From positions 310,001-374,000 of the forward strand of contig NC_063071.1 in the NCBI RefSeq assembly GCF_022605165.1: DNA of 64,000 bases, written 5' to 3'. The notes under the pieces were generated by a model that had not been told where the DNA came from, did no database searches, and saw nothing but the letters and a program-made list of their open reading frames with translations. Origin of the DNA: Purpureocillium takamizusanense. Its lineage: Eukaryota; Ascomycota; Sordariomycetes; Hypocreales; Ophiocordycipitaceae. Both the position numbers and the translations under genes were made by a program. Shown here piece by piece: positions 43,077-53,896 of the stretch (positions within the stretch are counted from its first letter, which is position 1; each line of letters opens with the position of its first letter).

Positions 43077-43450
43077 GGTGGTGGGCGGCCGGCCGGGCAC
43101 GTGAGCGGCAGGGAACGCTGGGATCATCAATGCTGCTGGGTTTGTTAGGAGCGAGGTCGAGGGGGCGCTTTGGTTTCTTTCACGGGGTCACAGTCGGCGG
43201 TGCTTGTCTTCGATGATATCCTGCGCAGACCGGAGGTGGAGGGAGTAGAGCTGGCGTTTTCGTCCCGTTGCGTGTGTATGTATGTGCCTCAAAATCGTTC
43301 TTTTCAACTCTATTCGAGAGCGCGTTCTGAGAACATGAAATGCAAGGTATCCCGAGACGCCTATTCGTGCATGTTTGGTTTTTCCTCCCACGCCCCAAAT
43401 CACCCTCCCGCCTATTTTCCGCCCGCTGCTACCGCATGTCGTCGGTTCCT
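43077..43450. other. Intergenic between convergent genes
   Basis: About 370 bp of 3' flanks between the ABM-like gene and eL38. No gene or repeat seen. Confidence 0.55.
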
Positions 43451-44032
43451 CTAGTTCTTCTTGGCGGAGACGTCGGCGATGTGCAGGTCTGCCCAGCATT
43501 CGTTAGCAATCAAACGTTCCTCGAAGCGCTCGGACTGCCCCTGTCGTCGTCGTCGTCGTCGTAGTCGTCGCTTTCAATTGAGAACAAGAGGCGGGTCGGA
43601 GGGAATGGAGAAAAAAGGGCCGCACATACTGGGAGGCAGGCTCTGCTTCAACTTCTCGGCCTTCTCGGTGTCCTTGAGCACCAGGGTGTACAGGTGCTTC
43701 TGGCAGCGGACCTTGAACTTGACGTTGTTGGCCTTCTTGTTCTTCTTGATCCGCGCGGCTGTGGGGGAGAAAATAATCGTTAGACACTGCTCGTACTTGT
43801 TCATATTTCGCACTGTCGTCGGCGCAATCGCGGATTCGGGGGCTCGCTGGGGGGGGCGTGAATGGGGTTTCTTTCGCTCGGCCAAAACCTACAGGAAGCG
43901 TCCTTCCGACGGCAGATCTCGATGAACTGGGCGCGCAGCAATGTCAGTACCTCATCCGCAATGGTATAATTCTGCACCGTGGCAGAAATCGTAAGCCCTT
44001 ACCTTCTTGATATCAGCGACCTCCTTAGGCAT
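43451..44032 (-). CDS. RPL38: Ribosomal protein eL38
   Basis: A 76-residue protein of the large cytosolic ribosomal subunit. Four exons in transcript order: 44032-44003, 43926-43893, 43758-43630 and 43488-43451, with introns of 76, 134 and 141 nt. Reading across the junctions gives [59 protein letters not shown] and a short tail ending in SAKKN, matching the family in length and order. Basic composition and the tiny first exon (30 nt) are typical of fungal ribosomal protein genes. The start codon context is CAAAATGCC. It is divergent from a small four-exon gene 411 bp away, so the two probably share a promoter region. Confidence 0.96.
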
Positions 44033-44443
44033 TTTGGCGGTGGTTCGACGGGACTGTTGGGGGGACAGGGTCTTGAAGCAGCGGGAGTTGCGATTTGGGA
44101 GAGATTTTGGGATTTTCGTTTTGTGTGCGCCAGCTTTTCGCGGGGCGGGGCGCACGGGCCACGTTCTGTGGCTGGGGCGGCGGTCGACAAGCCACAAGCG
44201 GTGTGTCCACCAGCGAAGGCAGGATGAGTCGCCGCGTCACTGTGGCGTGTCCTCAACGGCGTGCCAACGCCGACGGAACACCTTTCATGTGAAGTGTATA
44301 CGTACGTCGAACAGTAAGACTAGTATATAAACAGTCGACCGGTACGACGAATTGCCTCATACTCGCTTGCTTCATCACATCCAAGCCGTAAACCGCTCAC
44401 AGGAGACGGGGCCACGCACCGCCACACGGCTACCCTGTACAAT
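44033..44443. promoter_or_regulatory. Bidirectional promoter region, eL38 and small membrane-protein gene
   Basis: 411 bp between two divergent start codons. It contains TATATAAAC at about 44322-44330, about 115 nt upstream of the + gene. Shared regulation is inferred from geometry only. Confidence 0.5.
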
Positions 44444-44891
44444 ATGCCTACTGCAATGGATCACGCCATGAAGTCCAAGGTACGCTGATTCGGGTTCAGA
44501 ATTCCAGTAGACCAAGGTGGAGGATCTCTGTGCTAATATTTTCCATTGCTCCGATGTAGAACATGGTTCTAGGTAGGCGTCGTTGATGAATGCGTCACAT
44601 GCATCTGTTGACATAACTCAGCTTTTGGTGGAGTCATCGCCGCCGCCGCAGCTTGGACAATATGGGGAGGTGACATGTTCCCACGGGAGCCGGATCCAAA
44701 AGGAGACCCGGAGACCTGGACACGAGAGGAGATGAGACGGTGGCTGGCAGCAGTACGTTTATTTTCACGCTGAAGACGAAGTCGGGTCGCACTGACGACC
44801 TCTGCAGCGTAACCTATTCCCGCACAAGGACGACACAAGAGAGGAGCTTCTGGCACGAGTTTTGGCCAACATGAGGGCACCGAGGAGGTAA
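44444..44891 (+). CDS. Small one-TM protein with a HeH/Ish1-like C-terminal motif
   Basis: An 87-residue protein spread over four exons: 44444-44479, 44560-44572, 44622-44752 and 44808-44891. Exon 2 has only 13 nt and the introns are 80, 49 and 55 nt. All phases match and each intron has a GT/AG pair. The product starts MPTAMDHAMKSK, then a helix MVLAFGGVIAAAAWTIW, a conserved-looking GGDMFPREPDPKGDPETW, and a helical C-terminus EEMRRWLAARNLFPHKD with REELLARVLANM. The last part resembles the HeH/Ish1 (SAP-like) motif of nuclear-envelope or mitochondrial stress proteins. The location is not certain. It would be missed by any search for single long open frames. Confidence 0.82.
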
Positions 44892-45286
44892 TGAGCACTT
44901 GGATCTACGGGCTCTGTTGGTTGCATGATCTGAGAGTACATTTTCTTGAGCAATGGGACTGCTAAGTAACGGAGCACCTTGGCCATGTCCGCTCGGGCCC
45001 GTGACTACTTCGTACAAATCAAGCCTCGACGCCCCGAAGCAGGCAATGAACAGTCAGGCGGCATGCCCACTACACAGAGTCTGCAAGTCGCTTGGCCCCG
45101 GGCATCCTACCGCAACGTCAGTCCAGGCATGGGCAGCGGGAGCATCCTAGCCTCAAGCGCAACGCCGCTGCGTGTCGCGGAAAACAGCTGGCTTTTGCTT
45201 GGTGGAGCCCGTGGGTAGCGGGGCCAGGGAGTCAGTGTGGGGAAGACGGGAAGGACTATAACACAAAATAATTTAGCGCTTACCAA
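44892..45286. other. Intergenic, no gene seen
   Basis: About 395 bp between the small membrane-protein gene and tRNA-Cys. No other feature recognised. Confidence 0.55.
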
Positions 45287-45359
45287 GCTCGAGTGACGCA
45301 GCGGTTAGCGTGTGAGATTGCAGATCTTAAAGTCGCTGGTTCGAATCCGGCCTCGAGCT
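45287..45359 (+). tRNA. tRNA-Cys (anticodon GCA)
   Basis: A 73 nt cloverleaf can be drawn without gaps. The acceptor stem GCTCGAG pairs with CTCGAGC, the D stem ACGC with GCGT and the anticodon stem TGAGA with TCTTA (one G-U). The loop is TTGCAGA with anticodon GCA, and the T arm is GCTGG-TTCGAAT-CCGGC. The discriminator base is U73, the identity element of tRNA-Cys. The internal B-box GGTTCGAATCC is intact and there is no intron. Confidence 0.95.
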
Positions 45360-46411
45360 TACCAACTTTCTTTTTTTGCGTTTTCTGCCTCGTCCTCTGG
45401 ACCTGGTCTGGGCTCTCTTCCCGCCCCGTCGCCCTTTGACTGTACGCACGCACTTTGTGCATACACATAAGCGGCCTTGAGGGAGAGACTTCTATTCGTT
45501 GTTATTTTTGCATCGGCGCGCGAGGGCGTCGGGCGCTGCACTGGTGCTTCTACGAAGAAGGTACGGACCCCACGTTGCACTTGCTCTGCGAAGTAACTTA
45601 GGTACTACCCGGTGGAAGGAGCGAGGGCTTCAGGCGCGCACGGCAATGGTCAATGGCAGCGCCGGGTTGGGTGATCCCTCAATCCTTTGACGCTGAATGG
45701 CGTCGGCCGTCCTGACGTTGGCTTTGTAGCTTGTTTTATTGCATAACCCAAGGTTTGGTTGGGCCGCCCATTGTCTGCTGCTTGCTGTGCCTCTTGCTTC
45801 GTACTTTGTACATATTAACTAGGTATTAAGGTAGTGGCTGCATCGCTCTCCTGGACGATGCATGCAGCGCCCGTCAACAGGAAACCTACATCTCTGCGCT
45901 TCTGCACTCTTCCGTGTCCCCTAGAACAGCCCTATTTCGCCCCTGCTGCCCGTGCGCATAGCGACACTACTGTTTCTGTATCGATCCCGTCGTCAGCAGA
46001 GGTAGGGATCCGGGGCCCTGAAGACTGGGGCTGACTGACCATCAATTCATCAACATCGGGGCGGTCCTAGCCGGATTGATCCATTCATCGCACGTGCCGC
46101 TGACGGCGGACGGCAGCGGTGCGACACCCTCCACGTACTGATCTGATCTGATCAGGCGCAGCCGCCTCGACACTACATCGCCCATTCATTCAATCATTCC
46201 CGTCTCCGCGCCTTGATTATCGCAGCCGCCTGCCACGCCCGCCCGCCCGCGCGCGCCTGCGGTCTCATGCAGCGCTGGCTTCGGTGTCTGACGCAGACGG
46301 GATCCCCGTCAACGACTCAATCGCACTGCGACGTCTCCCGTCGCCATACATGACCGCCGCGAGCATCATCGCCCGGACTGGCGTGACGGCCACCACCAAC
46401 CGCCATCCATC
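45360..46411. other. Intergenic, no gene seen
   Basis: About 1 kb after the tRNA. It includes AGGTATTAAGGTAG-type words at about 45820-45834 similar to those at 40.2 and 42.0 kb. Confidence 0.5.
45371..45377 (+). terminator. RNA polymerase III terminator (T7)
   Basis: Seven consecutive T residues 11 nt after the tRNA 3' end, the standard Pol III stop signal. Confidence 0.8.
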
Positions 46412-47767
46412 ATGGCGTTCCTCGAGGACCCTCGGCTCCGGCAGCGATGGAACCAAATCGCTCACGACGCCGAGGCCGTGACGGAGAACGCCGCCGCCGG
46501 CATCTGGTCCTTCCAGCACAACTACATCAACCCTTGCTTCGGCTCCATCGCCGACTCCATCGAGCAGTGCACGACGGTATGCCTCGGCGACCCCGATGAG
46601 CGACTGCGCCGGCGGCGCGAACGCGAACGAGCGCATGGTGTGGCCGAGTACAGCTTCGACTTCTACGACGACTGGTACGAGGAGGAGAACGGCGCTGGTG
46701 GCGGGGGCGGAGGCCTGCTCGGCAGCTGGGGCGGCGAGGACTGGGACCGCCTCCTCGCGGGCACCGGGAGCGCGCGCAAGCACGCTGGCGGCGAAACAGC
46801 CGAGCAACCGCGTAGGAAACGGGGCATGAGCTACGGCACCAGAGGGCCCCGGAGGAAGTCGAGCGAGCCGGACCCGACCATCATCCCTAGCACCCAGCCC
46901 ATCGGCTTCCTCAGCAAGCTGCCGTGGAAGATGGGCGGCACCCTGCGGTACAAGCCGAGCGCCGCCGACCTGCAGGAGCATCCCGGGAAGCACGATCAGG
47001 GGCATGGGCTCGCAGAGACGGAGCCCCTACTGGGGCCGGACACTGACTCGAATGATCCCCCGCTACGCGTAATGCGCCAGCGTAGCGGGACGACGGGCTC
47101 CGGGGACACATCTGATTCATACCGCTCCCGCGGCGACCTGTTCCCGAGCGACGGCGAAGGCGACGAAGACGCCGTCCCCCTAGACGACGAAGTGACCTAC
47201 GACATGATACGAAAGGACGACAGGAGCAGTGGCAAGACGTCACGGACGCGTAGCAGCAAGGGCAAGCGGCCAGCAAATGGGCTCGCGACGAGGACGGTGT
47301 CGAGGACCACGCTGGGCTCCAGCATGTCGGGCGAGTCACCCGAGCTGGACCGCACCATGAGATCCCTGCCCGCCACGCCCGACGCCGAGCGCGTACTGTC
47401 TCTGGAAGACCTGGAGCGGGAAGAAGAGCTGCTGCGGCAGGAAGAAGAAGAGGAGGTGGCGAGAAGAAAGGAAGCGGCAACGCAACTGGCGGCTCGGATG
47501 GGGCTGGGGAACGACGCCGGAACCCATCCTAGGTCCGGAACAAATGCGAGCTCCTCCGAAGGAGGCTTTGACCCCGGCCCCGAGTCCGAGCCTATTGCAC
47601 ACGAGCAGGACACCAACGGGCAAGGCTCGGGAGACCGGGGGCACAGGAAACCGGAGGATGACCCCCCTACACCAGCAGGAGATGGTGTCGGACGGCGGCA
47701 AGGTGGAGAGACGAAAGGTACACGGGAGCTGGACTTTCATGCCGCGCGTCTGCCTAACTTTGGGTGA
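46412..47767 (+). CDS. Hydrophilic fungal protein of unknown function
   Basis: A single-exon 451-residue protein I do not recognise by function. An ordered N-terminus (about residues 1-85) holds RLRQRWNQIAHDAEAVTENA and the Cys-containing NYINPCFGSIADSIEQCTTV. The block AEYSFDFYDDWYEEENG follows. Next come basic and Ser-rich segments, a conserved-looking TQPIGFLSKLPWKMGGTLRY, an LAETEPLLGP dileucine-type motif typical of proteins sorted to endosome or vacuole, and acidic repeats. A coiled-coil-like Glu/Arg stretch lies near 350-375 (DLEREEELLRQEEEEEVARR). No signal peptide or helix is seen. The sorting-motif reading is inference. The ATG context (CATCATGG) is good. Confidence 0.8.
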   Translation: MAFLEDPRLRQRWNQIAHDAEAVTENAAAGIWSFQHNYINPCFGSIADSIEQCTTVCLGDPDERLRRRRERERAHGVAEYSFDFYDDWYEEENGAGGGGGGLLGSWGGEDWDRLLAGTGSARKHAGGETAEQPRRKRGMSYGTRGPRRKSSEPDPTIIPSTQPIGFLSKLPWKMGGTLRYKPSAADLQEHPGKHDQGHGLAETEPLLGPDTDSNDPPLRVMRQRSGTTGSGDTSDSYRSRGDLFPSDGEGDEDAVPLDDEVTYDMIRKDDRSSGKTSRTRSSKGKRPANGLATRTVSRTTLGSSMSGESPELDRTMRSLPATPDAERVLSLEDLEREEELLRQEEEEEVARRKEAATQLAARMGLGNDAGTHPRSGTNASSSEGGFDPGPESEPIAHEQDTNGQGSGDRGHRKPEDDPPTPAGDGVGRRQGGETKGTRELDFHAARLPNFG

Positions 47768-49519
47768 GGGGCGGGCCTCGAGGCGGGAGCGTTTCACTTT
47801 CTCATTCAAAGGTGTATTACTTTGTGGCTGCCCTCGTGCAGCATTCGATGTGCATGGCTACGCGCTCTGCTTGCTTGTTCAACGACGAAGGGCACGTCGG
47901 TGACACGTGGTGCGGCAGGTGGCACGAAGACGCCGCCGACGTGAGTGACACCACGGTGGGCTGTTTTGCGTGCGGGTGCGGCAATGATGAAGAGACGAGT
48001 TGATGAATATTGGATCGCTGGTCCAGAGGCGTGCGATTGCTGTGATTTCCCCTTCTTGCCCCTGCTGTTGCTGCTCCCGCTGCGGACGGCGCTGCTCCTT
48101 GCCCGTGTGTGCCCGGCCGCCAAGCCCTCGATTGCTTTTTGACTGTCCGTCTATGTATGCAAGCTCTTGACATGTCTGTGCTGCGAGGCTGCTTACGGAG
48201 CAGCTGTTGGTAGTACTAGATAGATGCGATCCATGCCCGCAACGAACGGGGATCTATGCCCATTGACTGCCACAATAATACGGAACAACCAACCCGTGGG
48301 GAACGCCACTTGAGTACATGCCGCGATTCTGTTGGCCAGGCAGCACGGACGGACATACTATTACATCCGAATAGGAGATGCACCCTCGTCACGGTCGTGT
48401 GCGCGCCACGCAGGCGTTGGGAGGTGTTGCAGCCCAGATCCCCGGATAACTTGCACGACAGGCTACATCGTATATTCGTACCTATATCGTATATTCGTAC
48501 CTATGTGGAGGTGGTGCCGGCGCCGACTGTCCTCCCACGGAGGCTCGATATATTAAGGTAATGAACTTGGGTGCTGATCGTGGACGGAATGCTTTGAGGA
48601 GCCCTCTACCAGGGCTGGATATGCTTGATGAGTGAGGTGGGTTGGGGGATCCATGGCTGCCGTTGGGGGGGTTGGGGTTGGGGTTTGAGGTGCGGCAAGT
48701 ACCTGTGCCCGCCTCAGTGCCTCATCAGTGGGCTCAGCAGCCGGTCTGGCTTCCGCGGCATGAACCATGTCCATCCATGGCCGTGCGCGGGGCGGGCAGC
48801 GGGCACTCAATAGCGCGCCGACCTGCCGAGGCAAGCCTCGGTTCCCCGCACTCTGGGCGGCGGCGCCCCAGGCCGACTGCCCTGGATCCATCCATGGATG
48901 GATGCTTGCCCGGAGCCGCCACCTCAGGCTGCAAGCCCTCAGGCCGTTGTTTACTTAGTACTAGTACCAATCCCCTGACGTGCGTCTCCAGTGGGTGGCG
49001 GCGGCGGCGGCGGCTCGTCGTATCGGGTCGTCCTATAAACCTACCAACCTACGGGCGGATTGCTAGTCATCCCGTCCCCCCCGTTCGCCTCCGCTCACTG
49101 GTGAGCGACCTATGCAAAACGGGCTCAGTCTCGCGCGCTTTTAGCACAAGCTCGTGCCCGGACCACAGACCTGCTTGTGAGCGGAGAGGGCGGGCTACCA
49201 ACACGACTTTAAACTCCATATGATCGCCGCCGCGCGCAGCTGTTCCCCTTCCTCCCACATATTCCCCCTTCCGTCGGCTCTTGATCTTTGTGCAACCTGA
49301 GTTTACATGTAAGTGGTTCCTGCATCTTATCGATCAACTGACTGCCCTCGGCCCTCTCTGACAAGAATTACAAGATACAGTCGAAACCTCTAGCCAGATC
49401 GCGTGCAAAGCATCGTCGACTCATCTCACTTTACCCCGACCAGTCACCACCACCACCACCAACCAAACCCCCTTGGTCCTCGGCAAAGCAAAAGCAAAGT
49501 ACCCAAGCCTTCCGCAAAC
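47768..49519. other. Gene-poor spacer and nitronate monooxygenase leader
   Basis: About 1.75 kb. It contains a tandem duplication of about 20 bp (TATCGTATATTCGTACC twice) at about 48466-48506, a short (GGC)n run near 48999-49013 and a candidate 5' UTR intron at about 49309-49380. No coding gene supported. Confidence 0.5.
49309..49380 (+). other. Candidate 5' UTR intron of the nitronate monooxygenase gene
   Basis: GTAAGT donor, CTGAC branch-like sites and a CAG acceptor frame a 72 nt segment in the leader, ending 139 nt before the ATG. RNA evidence would be needed. Confidence 0.35.
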
Positions 49520-50575
49520 ATGGCACCCTCCGGCCCCATCTCGACGCCCTTCACGCGGCTTATGGGCATCAGGCACCCGGTCGTGCTCGCCGGCATGGCG
49601 CGCACGTCGGGCGGCGAGCTCGCGGCGGCCGTGTCCAACGCGGGCGGGCTCGGCGTCATCGGCGGGTTCCAGTACACTCCCGACCAGCTGCGCGAGATCG
49701 TGGCGGAGCTCAAAGAGAACCTCAAGAGTCCGGACCTGCCGTTCGGCGTGGATCTGGCCCTACCGCAGATTGGCGGCAACGCGCGCAAGACCAACCACGA
49801 CTACACGGGCGGCAAGCTCGACGAGCTCATCGACATCACCATTGAGAGCGGCGCACGGCTCTTCGTGTGCGCCGTCGGCGTGTGCCCCAAGCCCGTCACC
49901 GAGCGCCTGCACAAGCACGGCATCCTCGTCATGAACATGGTCGGCCACCCCAAGCACGCCGTCAAGGCGCTCGACGCGGGCGTCGACATGGTCTGCGCGC
50001 AGGGCACCGAGGGCGGCGGCCACACGGGCGACGTGGCCAACTCGGTCCTCATCCCGGCCGTCGTCGACGTGGCGCGCCGGTATAAGCCTCCCATGCTCAA
50101 GGGCTCGACGGCGCTGGTGCTGGCCGCCGGCGGCATCCACAACGGGCGCGGGCTCGCCAGCTCGCTCATGCAGGGCGCGACAGGCGTCTGGGTGGGCACC
50201 CGCTTCGTCGCCTCGGCCGAGGCCAACTGCAGCAACGAGCACAAGCAGGCCGTCGTCGAGTGCGGCCACGGCGAGACGGAGCGCAGCCTCGTCCTCAGCG
50301 GGCGGCCCATCCGCCTCCGCCCCAATGACTACATCCGCCGCTGGCACGACACGCCCGAGCTCATCCGCGAGCTCTGCGACAAGGGCATCGTCCCCATCGA
50401 GCACGACTTGGAGAAGGGCGCCGATGACATTGACCTGCCCCACATCATGGGCCAGGTCGCCGGCTCCATCACAAAGATCCAGCCCGCGCGTGAGATTGTC
50501 GACGAGATGGTGGCCGAGGCAGTCGACACGCTCAAGCAGGGATATACGTACCTGACAAACAAGAGCAAGTTGTGA
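49520..50575 (+). CDS. Nitronate monooxygenase (2-nitropropane dioxygenase family)
   Basis: A 351-residue intronless FMN-dependent TIM-barrel oxidase that detoxifies nitronates such as propionate-3-nitronate. Family motifs include the N-terminal IRHPVVLAGMAR, SNAGGLGVIGGFQYTP, the segment AQGTEGGGHTGD with a His in the active-site loop, the phosphate-binding VLAAGGIHNGRGLASSL, and GATGVWVGTRFVASAEA, which binds FMN phosphate. Length matches the family (about 330 to 380). There is no signal or targeting peptide. In-frame upstream sequence before the ATG is His/Pro low-complexity from the leader and is not included. The immediate neighbours are unrelated, giving no hint of a nitro-compound pathway. 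Confidence 0.94.
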   Translation: MAPSGPISTPFTRLMGIRHPVVLAGMARTSGGELAAAVSNAGGLGVIGGFQYTPDQLREIVAELKENLKSPDLPFGVDLALPQIGGNARKTNHDYTGGKLDELIDITIESGARLFVCAVGVCPKPVTERLHKHGILVMNMVGHPKHAVKALDAGVDMVCAQGTEGGGHTGDVANSVLIPAVVDVARRYKPPMLKGSTALVLAAGGIHNGRGLASSLMQGATGVWVGTRFVASAEANCSNEHKQAVVECGHGETERSLVLSGRPIRLRPNDYIRRWHDTPELIRELCDKGIVPIEHDLEKGADDIDLPHIMGQVAGSITKIQPAREIVDEMVAEAVDTLKQGYTYLTNKSKL

Positions 50576-51215
50576 TGAGGAGGAGACGAGAGCAAGCTGT
50601 GGGGAGCAGGAAGGGGAGCATCAAGAGTCAGCAGAGTTGGTGGGCAGACCTGTAAAAAGTACATGGCAAGACGAGGTATTGGAGGGGCAGGCCGGCCGTC
50701 ATCTGCGCGTGTGTTTGAATATAAATATCCAGTTCCGAAGTTATATTGTTTGCGGTGGCATTTGGTAGTGAACAAGGTGGGCAAATTGGCAACCACTTAA
50801 GGCAGTTATAGGGCCGAAGAAGATGATGAATGACATTGATCATATTTTATCTCATGTATAAGGGTGGTGCAAGCTTAATATGCCCTTTTGCATGTGCCGA
50901 CAAGAAACCCAGCGTCGGTGGTGAAATCCTGTGATGACGATGATGGTGTTTTATCCGTATGGATGAGGGACCCTGGACGCACGGACCAGCACCGTGGCGT
51001 CCCACCCGCACCAGAACAATTAATGTGGGGGCCAGCGCATCTCCATCCTCTGAGGCGCCCGCGTGGGAACTTTTTTTTTCTTATCCGCCAGTTCGCTATC
51101 GCCGGTGACTTGGACCACTGCCGACTTTTTTCCTCATCACCTTGTCTGCGCCTGCGAACCAGCATCCTCGCACCCAGCGATTCAACGGCCGACCGAGATT
51201 TAGCGCACGCACAAC
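50576..51215. other. Intergenic, HAS1 promoter
   Basis: About 640 bp. No gene or repeat recognised; the last 150 bp should hold the helicase promoter. Confidence 0.55.
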
Positions 51216-53181
51216 ATGGGAGACCTCGCCGCCACCAAGAAGCGCAAGCGCAATGGCGTGGACGCTGCCGCCGACGCCGCCGCCGCGGCCACCAAGAAGT
51301 CGAAGAAGCTGAAGGCGCCTCCGTCCAAGAAGCCCGAGCCCGAGGAGGAGCCCGAGGATGAGGAAGAGGAGGAAGATGAGGATGAAGAAGAGGAGGAAGA
51401 CGACAGCGCCGAGGCTGCCGACAGCAGCAAAGACGACGAGGACGGGTCGGAGGCGTCCGACGAGGAGGAAGGCAGCGACCTCAAGAACGATGGCGTCGTT
51501 CCCGCAGTTGCGACCCCGCTGGTGCCTCTCCCCAACGACTCTCAGACCTTTGACGAGTTGAAACTCTCCGACAAGACGATGAAGGCGATTGGCGAAATGG
51601 GGTTCACCAAGATGACCACCATTCAGCGCAGCGTAGGTCTCCCCGTCTCCTTCGCAGTCGCTCCCCGGCTGCGTTCGCTGACTCTGCTCTTCTTCCTTCA
51701 CAGGCCATTCCTCCTCTGCTCGCCGGCAAGGACGTGCTCGGCGCGGCCAAGACGGGCTCCGGCAAGACGCTCGCCTTCCTGATCCCCGCCATCGAGATCC
51801 TCAGCGCCCTGCGGTTCAAGCCGCGCAACGGCACGGGCGTCATCGTCGTCTCCCCGACCCGCGAGCTCGCGCTGCAAATTTTTGGCGTCGCCCGCGAGCT
51901 CATGAAGCACCACTCGCAGACGTACGGCATCGTCATCGGCGGCGCCAACCGCAAGGCCGAGGCGGAGAAGCTGTCCAAGGGCGTCAACCTGCTCATCGCC
52001 ACGCCCGGCCGCCTCCTCGACCACCTCCTCAATACCCCGTTCGTTTTTAAGAACCTCAAGTCCCTCGTCATCGACGAGGCCGACCGGATATTGGAAGTCG
52101 GTTTCGAGGACGAGATTCGGCAGATTGTCAAGGTCCTCAAGAACGACGACCGTCAGACGATGCTGTTTTCGGCCACGCAGACGACCAAAGTTGGTATGTG
52201 CAAACACACGAAAAGAATAAAATACCAAATCACATGGACGGGAGAGCCAAGTGCTGATATATTGAACAGAGGACCTTGCGAGGATCTCGCTGCGACCCGG
52301 CCCCCTGTACATCAACGTGGACGAGGAGAAGCAGTACAGCACCGTCGAGGGCCTCGAGCAAGGCTACGTGCTGTGCGAGGCCGACAAGCGCTTCATCCTC
52401 CTCTTCTCCTTCTTGCAGCGGATGCAGGCCAAGAAGAAAAAGGTGATTGTCTTCTTCAGCAGCTGCAACTCGGTCAAATACTACGCCGAGCTGCTCAACT
52501 ACATCGACTGCCCCGTGCTGGACCTGCACGGCAAGCAGAAGCAGCAGAAGCGCACAAACACCTTTTTCGAGTTTAGCAACGCGTCGCACGGCGTCTTGAT
52601 TTGCACAGACGTGGCCGCCCGTGGTCTCGACGTAAGCACATCGACCCTTGACATATCTCATGTCGGGGCTGTCAGCTGACTAGCAGCAGATTCCGGCTGT
52701 CGACTTCATCGTGCAGTTCGACCCGCCGGACAACACGCGCGACTATATCCACCGCGTCGGACGAACGGCGCGAGGCGCCGACGGCAAGGGCCGCAGCCTC
52801 ATGTTCCTGCAGCCCAACGAGGTCGGATTCCTGTCGCACCTCAAGGCGGCGCGGGTGCCGGTGGTGGAGTTTGACTTTCCGACCAAGAAGATCCTCAACG
52901 TGCAGTCGCAGCTGGAGAAGCTGATTGGCAAAAACTACTACCTGCAGCAGAGCGCCAAGGAGGCGTTCAAGTCGTACCTGCACGCGTACGCCAGCCACAG
53001 CCTGCGGTCCGTCTACGACGTCAACAAGCTGGACCTGGCCAAGGTGGCCAAGAGCTTCGGCTTCACGACGCCGCCGCGCGTGGACATTACTCTGGGGCAG
53101 TCGATGAGCCGGGACAGGGTGCAGGGCAGGAGGTCGTACGGGAGCCAGCCTCGCCAGGCCACGAGGGGCGGGCGGAGGTGA
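51216..53181 (+). CDS. HAS1: ATP-dependent RNA helicase Has1 (DEAD-box)
   Basis: A nucleolar helicase required for early cleavage and 40S/60S pre-ribosome assembly. Four exons, 51216-51632, 51704-52193, 52270-52631 and 52690-53181, encode 586 residues. Introns are 71, 76 and 58 nt. The N-terminal 100 residues are basic then strongly acidic (poly-Glu/Asp). Core motifs in order are the Q-motif (MTTIQ), motif [10 protein letters not shown] (about 153-161), PTRELA, TPGR, DEAD (about 263-266), SAT, and HRVGRTARG. Has1-type sequences such as [20 protein letters not shown], the [16 protein letters not shown] block and [11 protein letters not shown] confirm the subfamily. The C-terminus is Arg/Gly/Gln-rich. 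The third intron follows RGLD exactly at the RGLD-IPAVD junction. Confidence 0.97.
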
Positions 53182-53896
53182 GCGAGCGAGGCGATGTGAC
53201 GAGGGGAGGGACGAGATGTGTGGTCGAGGATGTCTGGTCTCGGTTGATGGATATCCCGGGTCCGCCGCCTTGTAGATGTGCGCGCCGCGGACAATGGTAG
53301 ATGCATACATGCGTGTTTTGTGCGGCTGATGGCTGGGACTTGATTCTACTTGGGCGTTGTGGCATTTGCTGGGGGCTCAAAAGCAATTTACAATATATAT
53401 GGCCTGAGCAACGGTATGATAGGAGTCTGAAGTCGACGTGACGCGCGATGAGCCAATTGAGCGTCTTGCGATGGTTGATCGAATCGTGGATGAATGACAG
53501 AATGCTGAGAGCGCAAAGGCAGTAAATTGTAGTACTACTACTATTGTGACTTTGAGGCGGCGGGCTGGGCGGGCGACGACGAGGGGTCTGGTCTGGTGGC
53601 GGAGCACGCGGAACCTCCGCGCGTCCATCCATGCATCCATCCAGCCGTGAGCGTATTTCGCTTGGCCAGCTTTTTCTGCAGACAACCTCTCTCATCGCTT
53701 TGCTGCGTATTCGTACATTTAACCGCGCCGCCCCGTGCTCTCACCGTGGCAATTGCTTCTTTGTAGCGCGCTTCAATTGACTGAGAAGGCGACGACAGGC
53801 GACGGAGAGGAGCGCTGAAGGAGGAGGAGTAGTAGGAAGGGGGGACGCCGACCACGACGATAATCCATTACCACCACCACCACCACCACCACCGCC
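53182..53896. other. Intergenic, no gene seen
   Basis: About 715 bp between HAS1 and the sterol-reductase-like gene. It ends in a CACCACC repeat (about 53870-53893) directly before the ATG. Confidence 0.5.
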
